DNA of 32,585 nt. Origin: Okeania sp. SIO2C9 (GTDB taxonomy: Bacteria; Cyanobacteriota; Cyanobacteriia; Cyanobacteriales; Microcoleaceae). The position numbers and the translations under genes were made by a program. The stretch is taken from NCBI RefSeq assembly GCF_010672455.1, contig NZ_JAAHGO010000007.1, forward strand, positions 255,805 through 288,389, written 5' to 3'. The first letter of the stretch is position 1; the number at the start of each line of letters is the position of its first letter. Shown piece after piece: positions 27,099 to 32,585 of this stretch. Under the pieces are notes generated by a model, which saw only the letters and a program-made list of their open reading frames with translations, had not been told where the DNA came from and made no database searches.

Positions 27099-30000
27099 GT
27101 GAACAAAAATCCAGTAGCTAAACCTTTCTTAAAATGGGCAGGAGGTAGTGCGATTCGTTAGGTCGAAACTGCTTCTAGGAGCAGGGGATGACTTGGGTTG
27201 ATTTTTTTAGATCAACTACAACTGTAGAGAGTTTCTAGGTTTAAGTCCTAGCATCGAGATGTTCGATTGAATCCATTATCCCCATTAAGGAGAGTGGCGC
27301 TCGAATTAGTGAAGCGGGATAAAAAGCAGGTAATAACCAACCTATCTAGGTTAAATCCCTGCGAGGGAGGTCGAAAGGGTTAACATTCGTGAACTGATGA
27401 TTGGAAGCGTCGTTAGTCCAAGATGGAGATACGATAGGTCAAGTCTCTATCCAAATATAGCAATGTGCGCTGGCATATTTACAAATTACAGGAACTGTCC
27501 AATAGCAAAAAGTCTTACAGAGATGCTTCCCTACGGGATGCTACGCAAACGCAAACAGCAATTTATTCTCCCTATTGCCTCTGTTGGTCAGCATTCCGCA
27601 AGCGAGCTGGCGTCGTCGCGGGGTCTGACCGCTGTTGCCTGTTGCCAGATGAGCTGCGCACAGCGCTATAGGAATGAGAATCAGAGATTTTCCTCTTTCT
27701 GATTAACATCCTTCTCTTACCGATAAGAGCATTCCTCGGCGTATAGTCAGAACCCGACCCGACCAGACAAAACCTCTACGGAACGAAGTAACCCGAATAA
27801 AGTTCTCATTGAGTAGGCAGCCAAGCTATAAATTTTATTGGGGAAGGATGATGTCAAAAGCTAATGTCTGGAGTAATTTCCAGGATATGCAGACGGACAT
27901 CCCTAAGTCTAGAGATGTAGAAACTAATCACGGAAGCCAAAATTCAAAATTCAAAAGTCATAAAGTCAGATTTTATCAGCTCAAAACAAGGAGCGAAACT
28001 ATTTGTGACATTTTTGAAGTGAATTGGTATTAAGTAAGAGGCAAAATGACCAATACGAGTGAAACAACTACGGTGGAAATGAAATGGAGTGATGTTAACT
28101 GGAAATCGGTTAATAGAGCAGTATTTCGCCTTCAGAAAAGAATCTACAAAGCGTCGCTAAATGGTGATACCAAAACTGTCAGGAAATTACAGAAATTACT
28201 GGTAAAGTCTAAATCAGCTAAACTACTCGCAGTCAGGAAAGTAACACAGGACAATAGGGGTAAAAATACTCCAGGAATAGACGGGATAGCTAAAATAGCC
28301 CAAAAAATTCAACTGGATGGCAAAGCTAAACCTATCCGCAGGATTGAAATTCCTCAGCTAAATAAACAGGAGAAAAGACCATTAGGAATACCTGCAATGG
28401 AAGACCAGGCTAAACAGGCATTAGCTAAAATAGCTCTAGAACCAGAATGGGAAGCAAGGTTTGAGGCGAATTCTTATGGTTTTAGACCGGGAAGAAGTGC
28501 CAAAGATGCGATCGCAGCTATCTATAGTGACATTAAAAGAACGAGTTATTACGTTCTAGATGCTGAGATAGAAAAGTGCTTCGACCAAATAAACTATAGA
28601 AGATTATTGGATAAACTCAATACTTATCCAGCTATGCACCGTCAAATTAAGGTATGGCTCAAAGCAGGGGTTATTGAGAAGGATGTCTTCTACAAAACCG
28701 AAAATGGTACTGCAAAAGGTGGTGTAATTTCTCCGTTATTAGCCAATATAGCTTTACATGGAATGCGGGAGGTATTACAAGAGGTATTTTCCCAGAAATA
28801 TACTACCTATGAGATACAACCCGATGTCAATTTCAATCTACCTCTATTCCATAGATATGCGGATAATTTTGTCATCTTACACAAAAGCAAAAAGGTGATA
28901 GAGGAATGCCAAGAAATTATCAATGACTGGTTGGAAAATATGGGTCTAAAACTAAAAGACTCAATAACAAGAATTGCTCACACTCTAGGAGATGGAAAAG
29001 TTCAGACAGGATTTGACTATCTAGGGTTTAATGTCAGGCAATATTCAGTCAAAGATATAAATAGTGCAACGGATGGAAATGGTAAAAAATTAGGGTTTAA
29101 AACTCTGATAAAACCTGCAAAGGAAGCTATCAAACGCCATACCAGAGTCCTAAAACATACAATTCGACTGTATCGCAATGCACCGCAAGAGAAATTAATA
29201 GAAGTCCTAACACCTAAAATTAGGGAGTGGAGCAATTATTATGACTCTGTGATAAGTTCAAGAGTCTTCGCAAAGATGGATAATATCTTATTTCATCAAC
29301 TTCTCAGATGGGGATACTATCGTGGGCCCACACAGGGTAAAAAGCATATAGTAAACAAATATTGGGGAGTTGATAAAGGAAAAGGATGGAAATTCATTAC
29401 ACCAGACGGGAAAGTATTGCGAAACCATAAAGACACTCCCATCAAAAGAGCGATCGGACTCCAAGAGAAGAAATCGTTATTTGATGAAGACTTGGTGTAC
29501 TGGAGATGATGACTTTCTTATGATTAGGATTTACGCAGATAAACTATATATAGCGCTTGTAACTATTGTCCAATAGTAGTTAAACTCTATACATAGTGCC
29601 TTTGCGTAAGTCCTGATTATATCAAATCCGGATAATTACTATATTCAAGTCCGCAGCGACTGTAACGGAGTGGAAGGAAGCAATCTCAGAGGTGCGCGGA
29701 AATTGCTTCATATAGTCGCAATGACGACTATTCAACCGGATTCTATATTAGACAATAGTAATAGGACTTACGCACGAGGCACGAAAAAGTAACGTTTGAG
29801 ATTGCTTTCCTCTCGGTCGCAATGACCGAAATACGAGTAGTGCTGCATTGTAATGGCACAGTGGGAGCATCTTGCTCCCGTTCTAAGTGTTCTACCAAAT
29901 TGATAAATGTTTGCTACAAATAGTTAGGGTATTTCTGAGGAGTCAGGAGTCAGGAGTCAGGAGTCAGAATTAATAGCTTTAATAACAGTTTTTAGGTCTG

Positions 30001-31356
30001 AATTTATCTTTTTCGTCGAAGATACATCTCCTACAAAGTATTTTAATTGCCCTGATTATTCGTAACATTCTTTTTTTTAATTGGTATTCCTTGTCTCCAC
30101 CTACCATTATGCGAGCAGGGTTACTGAAACAGAACTTACGCAGAGACACTAAATCAAGTGAGGGCAAATACCATTTGCCCCTACAGATGGTGGTTTTAAA
30201 GTCAATTTGCGTAAGTCCTGTGAAATAAGTTCTACTGCATAAGTTCTAAGTCAGAACTTACGCAAAGACACTGTTTATAGAGTCCAGTAACTATTGGACA
30301 ATAGTTATGAGTACTATATATAGCGTATCTGCGTAAGTCCTATAAGTAATAAAGAGAAGTCACAATACTGATGAAAAGACAGAAAGGTGAATGTGCCTTA
30401 TCTGGAGGATATTTTACCAGTGAAGACAGGTTGCGATCGCAAGTCAAACTAGCTAGGAGGAGCTGAATGAAGGGGAACTTTCATGTTCGGTTCTGAAGGA
30501 GAGTTTGGGATAGTGATATTCCATTCGACTCTAACAAAGACAATTATTACCTGAGTTAATCAAATATATTGATGAAAAATCCCTAAAAAAGCATACCTAT
30601 TATGAACCTTTCATTGGAGGTGGAGCGCTTTTATTTGAGTTACAACTAACTAGGGCAGTTATTAATGATAAAAATCCGGAATTAATTAACTGTTACGAGG
30701 TAGTTAGAGATTCATTGGATGATTTAATTGTGGAGTTAAAAAAACATCAAGAAAAAAATAGTTCGGATTATTATTATGAAGTAAGAAATTTAGACCGTAT
30801 TTCTAAATATAGAAGTCTGTCAGCAGTAGAAAGAGCAGCTAGAATTATCTACTTGAATAAAACCTGCTATAACGGTCTATTTAGGGTTAATTCTCAAGGG
30901 CAATTCAATGTTCCTTTTGGCAGATACAAAAAACCTAATATTTTGGATGAAGATGTTTTAAAAGCTGTGAGTAAATATTTAAACAAACCTCAAGTAAAAC
31001 TCTTAAATACGGATTTTGCAGAGGCTGTTAAGAAGGCAAAAGAAGGTGATTTTATCTATTTCGATCCACCTTACGACCCGGTTTCTGATACAGCATCTTT
31101 TACTGGATATGATGCTAATGGTTTTAACCGGAATGAACAGGAAAGATTGAAGGAAGTTGTTGATGATTTAACAGCGAGAGGTTGCCGAGTTATGTTGAGT
31201 AATTCTCAGACTGATTTTATTATGGATTTATATCAAGATTATCAGGATAAAATTCACATAGTTAAGGCAGCACGAAATATCAATTCTAAAAGTTTTAAAA
31301 GAGGTAAAATCAATGAAATTATAGTTTTAAATTTTTCAGTGTCGGGTTTATCATAA
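27099..31356 (+). CDS. dam: DNA adenine methylase, split by a group II intron
   Basis: Exon 1 is 27099-27147 (GTG start, GGAGGT eight bases upstream) and exon 2 is 30536-31356. Removing 27148-30535 gives one frame of 290 codons (289 residues plus stop), the normal length for Dam-type N6-adenine methyltransferases. The protein begins with PFLKWAGGKRQLLPELI (SAM-binding motif I, FxxWxGGK), followed by YYEPFIGGGALLFEL. DPPYDP (residues 193-198) is the catalytic motif IV. The intron enters codon 17 (Lys of GGK) after its first base, so no active methylase can be made without splicing. The D12 class usually methylates adenine in GATC. No matching restriction gene is in the window, so it may be solitary. 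Exon 2 alone has an open frame from 30715 (TTG) that would lack motif I. Confidence 0.9.
27458..27668. mobile_element. MITE family 2, copy 2, inside the intron
   Basis: A 211-bp element with ends TAGCAATGTGCGC and GCGCACAGCGCTA flanked by TA (27456-27457 and 27669-27670). The left 50 bp is the inverse of 4460-4509. It has an extra internal segment with 'gatgctacgcaaac' and 'gcattccgcaagc' short repeats. It lies in the 5' part of the group II intron RNA, about 310 bases from the 5' splice site. Open frames across it are not genes. Confidence 0.82.
28046..29509 (+). CDS. Group II intron maturase with altered RT motifs
   Basis: A 487-residue intron-encoded protein. RT-0/RT-1 is KWSDVNWKSVNRAVFRLQKR through VTQDNRGKNTPGIDG (residues 12-82). 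Then LEPEWEARFEANSYGFRPGR and the first catalytic block VLDAEIEKCFDQI. RT-4 reads GTAKGGVISPLLANIAL (residue 221 on) where GTPQGG is expected. RT-5 reads YADN (residues 271-274) where YADD is expected. The maturase/X domain is well kept (AIKRHTRVLKHTIRLYRN, IREWSNYYDSV, LLRWGYYRG). The protein ends at FDEDLVYWR, so it has a DNA-binding stub and no HNH endonuclease. With a changed metal-ligand Asp and PQG motif, reverse transcription is probably weak or lost, while splicing help may persist. ATG 28046 lies inside domain IV. Confidence 0.92.
   Translation: MTNTSETTTVEMKWSDVNWKSVNRAVFRLQKRIYKASLNGDTKTVRKLQKLLVKSKSAKLLAVRKVTQDNRGKNTPGIDGIAKIAQKIQLDGKAKPIRRIEIPQLNKQEKRPLGIPAMEDQAKQALAKIALEPEWEARFEANSYGFRPGRSAKDAIAAIYSDIKRTSYYVLDAEIEKCFDQINYRRLLDKLNTYPAMHRQIKVWLKAGVIEKDVFYKTENGTAKGGVISPLLANIALHGMREVLQEVFSQKYTTYEIQPDVNFNLPLFHRYADNFVILHKSKKVIEECQEIINDWLENMGLKLKDSITRIAHTLGDGKVQTGFDYLGFNVRQYSVKDINSATDGNGKKLGFKTLIKPAKEAIKRHTRVLKHTIRLYRNAPQEKLIEVLTPKIREWSNYYDSVISSRVFAKMDNILFHQLLRWGYYRGPTQGKKHIVNKYWGVDKGKGWKFITPDGKVLRNHKDTPIKRAIGLQEKKSLFDEDLVYWR
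29526..29614. mobile_element. MITE family 5, intron copy a
   Basis: An 89-bp element, AGGATTTACGCA ... TTTGCGTAAGTCCT, with a central 'aactattgtccaatagt' palindrome. It is the inverse-orientation homologue of 30253-30341. It lies just after the maturase stop in intron domain IV. Confidence 0.7.
30132..30219. mobile_element. MITE family 5, intron copy b
   Basis: Ends GAACTTACGCAGAGACACT and TTTGCGTAAGTCCT. The centre is a different palindrome (gggcaaataccatttgccc). It shares ends but not core with copies a and c, like the element at 24917. Confidence 0.6.
30253..30341. mobile_element. MITE family 5, intron copy c
   Basis: Ends GAACTTACGCAAAGACACTG and CTGCGTAAGTCCT, with the core 'taactattggacaatagtta'. 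It aligns end to end with copy a in the opposite orientation. Confidence 0.7.
30460..30535 (+). ncRNA. Group II intron domains V and VI
   Basis: The ribozyme catalytic core. Domain V (30460-30493) and domain VI (30501-30531) are intact by base pairing, with only short linkers (7 nt between them), and the 3' splice site follows at 30535/30536. Intactness here argues that the intron still splices. Confidence 0.9.
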
Positions 31357-31368
31357 TACCACAGGTAA

Positions 31369-31387
31369 GGGCGAATACTATTCGCCC
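31369..31387. repeat. Palindromic repeat between convergent genes
   Basis: GGGCGAATA-c-TATTCGCCC is a perfect hairpin 12 bases after the dam stop. It resembles the cores at 30155 and 24944 (runs of G plus AT then complement, ending 'cccctac'). It may serve as a terminator for dam and for the converging PEP-CTERM gene. Confidence 0.5.
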
Positions 31388-31468
31388 CTACTCTTTAAAG
31401 ACTGAATAACACCGATACTACCGGATTTGATATGAAAACCTAAAATCCGGAATAGTTAAAAAGAAGTA

Positions 31469-32074
31469 TTAACCTAGGATTTTTCTTTTTAAACAGTATC
31501 CTAAATTAGCTGTTCCTAGAATCAATAAAGAAATAATGGAACTTGGTTCTGGAGTAGATACTGTTTCTGAACCCATGAATGCCACTTCACGAATTTCAAT
31601 ATCGCTACCGAATCCGGGATGAGAACTAAGTACTACTAGATTGACTTTGCTTACATTACTAACAACTTCATCAAAAATATACTCTTCCCCTGCAACTTGT
31701 CCAAGGGGACCTACAAATATATTTGAAGATTTAATAAAACTGTCAGAACTTGTGAAAAAATCCAGTCTGAAATCTTTAATTCCTTCAGCTAAGACATTGA
31801 TATCATTCCATAGGATAAAACTATGAAGATCAAAATTGCCAATTAAGTCAAGGGTAATAGTACCACTTGCAGAACCCGAAGAAAATCCGTTAAAATTTGC
31901 CGTGCTTCCATCAGCAATTTATTCTAGAAAAAAATCATTGAAGTTTTCTGTTAGATCAGAAGTTGGAACAATTTGATCGTCATTAATTAATGAAAAAGCT
32001 TGAGCTTCACTCATACTTAGTAAGACGCTTAAACTGACACCCAGAGCAAAACAGTTTTTCAGTATCTTATTCAT
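31469..32074 (-). pseudogene. PEP-CTERM exported protein gene with an in-frame stop
   Basis: ATG at 32074 opens a signal peptide (MNKILKNCFALGVSLSVLLS, cleavage likely after SEAQA) and a frame of 201 residues interrupted once by TAA at codon 52 (31919-31921). Beyond the stop the frame is fully open: FDLHSFILWNDINVLAEGIK, VNLVVLSSHPGFGSDIEIRE and a C-terminal sorting signal TPEPSSIISLLILGTANLGY followed by CLKRK (PEP motif, membrane segment, basic tail). PEP-CTERM proteins are processed by exosortase and sent to the outer surface or extracellular matrix; no exosortase is in the window. One nonsense mutation, or a sequencing error, is the only defect. The function of the mature domain is unknown. 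Confidence 0.75.
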
Positions 32075-32361
32075 GTGTATTTAAAACAAATTAATGTAGT
32101 CTATACCCGATTTTAATTGATGTAAAAGCCGATGTCAAAGACTGTAAAAATCCTATCCCAAGGTCAAAATATTGAAAGTCTTTTGTCCAAACTTCTACTT
32201 TGTCAGGTCTACACTTAATATCCATATATCTATGGTTCTAGTATGTCCATAATTACTTCAATATCCAATCTCGCCCACTCCCCCACTCTCTCCAACTATA
32301 TAAACCGGATTTTATATAACTCCTGAATTCTAAATTATAAATTCTAAATTATAAATTCTAA
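32075..32361. other. Spacer with 'aattctaaattataa' repeats
   Basis: AT-rich. Three tandem 'aattctaaattata' units at 32326-32360 follow the anmK stop. Upstream is presumably the promoter of the PEP-CTERM gene. No other feature is seen. Confidence 0.5.
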
Positions 32362-32585
32362 TTAAATAATCGGTTGATGAATTTCTCCTAACATTACTTT
32401 GGCTTTTGCTCCGGTAACTTCTGGCAAATTACTAGGAATTTTTAAAGAATGCCAATAAGCTAAAACTGCAAAGGCGATCGCTTCTTTGAAATCTACATCT
32501 ACCCCTACTTCAGCAGTGGTCATTACTGGGATAGTTACTAATAAATTCTGTATCCGTTCTTTTAAATATAAATTATGACTACCGC
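32362..32585 (-). CDS. anmK: Anhydro-N-acetylmuramic acid kinase, C-terminal part
   Basis: The gene is cut by the window end; 74 codons are visible. The reading [56 protein letters not shown] and a final [10 protein letters not shown] matches the C-terminal end of AnmK. The enzyme phosphorylates 1,6-anhydro-MurNAc with ring opening during peptidoglycan recycling, giving MurNAc-6-phosphate. The GG-x-HN and DFKEAIAFA blocks belong to the sugar-kinase/Hsp70 ATPase fold. The visible frame is intact and contains a HIP1 octamer. The start and catalytic N-terminal domain lie outside the window. Confidence 0.9.
   Translation of the reverse strand, partial: GSHNLYLKERIQNLLVTIPVMTTAEVGVDVDFKEAIAFAVLAYWHSLKIPSNLPEVTGAKAKVMLGEIHQPII

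Larger units (their letters stand above)
27148..30535 (+). mobile_element. Group II intron in dam
   Basis: A 3,388-bp intron. The 5' end GTGCGATTCG matches the GUGYG consensus. Domain V is the 34-nt hairpin at 30460-30493: GAGCTG/CGGTTC outer stem, ATGAAGG/CTTTCAT inner stem, GGAA loop and the catalytic AGC. Domain VI follows (30501-30531, GGGATA-gtga-TATTCC) with A30528 as the likely branch point. The intron ends CTCTAAC at 30535. A hairpin loop TATCTA (27343-27348) can pair with the last five exon bases AGGTA (one G-U) and is a candidate EBS1. The encoded protein lies in domain IV. The 5' structural region contains MITE family 2 copy 2, and domain IV after the ORF holds three ACTTACGCA-type elements and other repeats. 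Chloroplast-like (CL) class by 5' end and protein, as inference. Confidence 0.93.

Noticed and set aside
29979-30167. 62-codon minus-strand frame in the intron
   Set aside because: It lies in intron domain IV across repeat DNA, antisense to the intron, with no protein features.
30715-31356. Treating the exon 2 frame (TTG start) as a complete 213-residue methylase
   Set aside because: It would lack motif I; the spliced frame supplies the missing N-terminus exactly, so the truncated start is an artefact.

Overview
The window looks like a chromosomal segment of a filamentous marine cyanobacterium, probably close to Trichodesmium or Okeania. The reasons are: cyanobacterial and photosynthesis genes (psbK, homogentisate phytyltransferase, gamma-tocopherol methyltransferase, a Tic20-like gene, a Ycf66-like gene, an EGY-like M50 protease); about ten HIP1 octamers (GCGATCGC); low GC; very long gene-poor spacers full of short repeats; and a group II intron inside a host gene. 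The genus is inferred from style, not from a database match.

Layout. 0.3-1.9 kb (minus): decayed genes, including a nucleotidyltransferase-like gene split by a 246-bp MITE and a frameshifted unknown gene. 2.0-8.2 kb: hpt, the KtrA/KtrB (TrkA/TrkH) potassium uptake pair separated by a tandem duplication, and gamma-tocopherol methyltransferase; hpt and the methyltransferase act at an early and the final step of tocopherol synthesis. 8.5-12.9 kb: a small Cys-rich protein, Tic20-like, rpsF, a decayed tnpB joined to a group II intron RT fragment, a coiled-coil protein and a STAS protein. 13.3-16.2 kb: a DedA protein, remnants of saccharopine dehydrogenase and a methyltransferase, psbK, and two IS200/IS605-type right-end/omegaRNA-like remnants. 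16.2-21.6 kb: MITEs, a duplicated GST gene end, GST, a conserved cyanobacterial protein, an MBL-fold protein and the M50 protease. 22.3-26.4 kb: a secreted protein, a NUDIX hydrolase, small membrane proteins and a Ycf66-like protein.

27.1-31.4 kb is the most interesting part. A DNA adenine methylase gene is split by a 3,388-bp group II intron between the first and second bases of codon 17, inside its N-terminal FLKWAGGK motif. Exact removal of the intron gives a continuous 289-codon frame. Domains V and VI are canonical. The intron-encoded protein keeps its maturase region, but two reverse-transcriptase signatures are altered (PQG to AKG, YADD to YADN) and it has no HNH domain. This suggests an intron that has lost mobility but kept a splicing helper. 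The intron has itself been invaded by at least four MITE-like elements.

The window ends with a PEP-CTERM gene carrying an in-frame stop and the 3' end of anmK. Overall, small elements have repeatedly inserted into one another, and the ends of three genes (hpt, ktrA, gst) have been duplicated locally.
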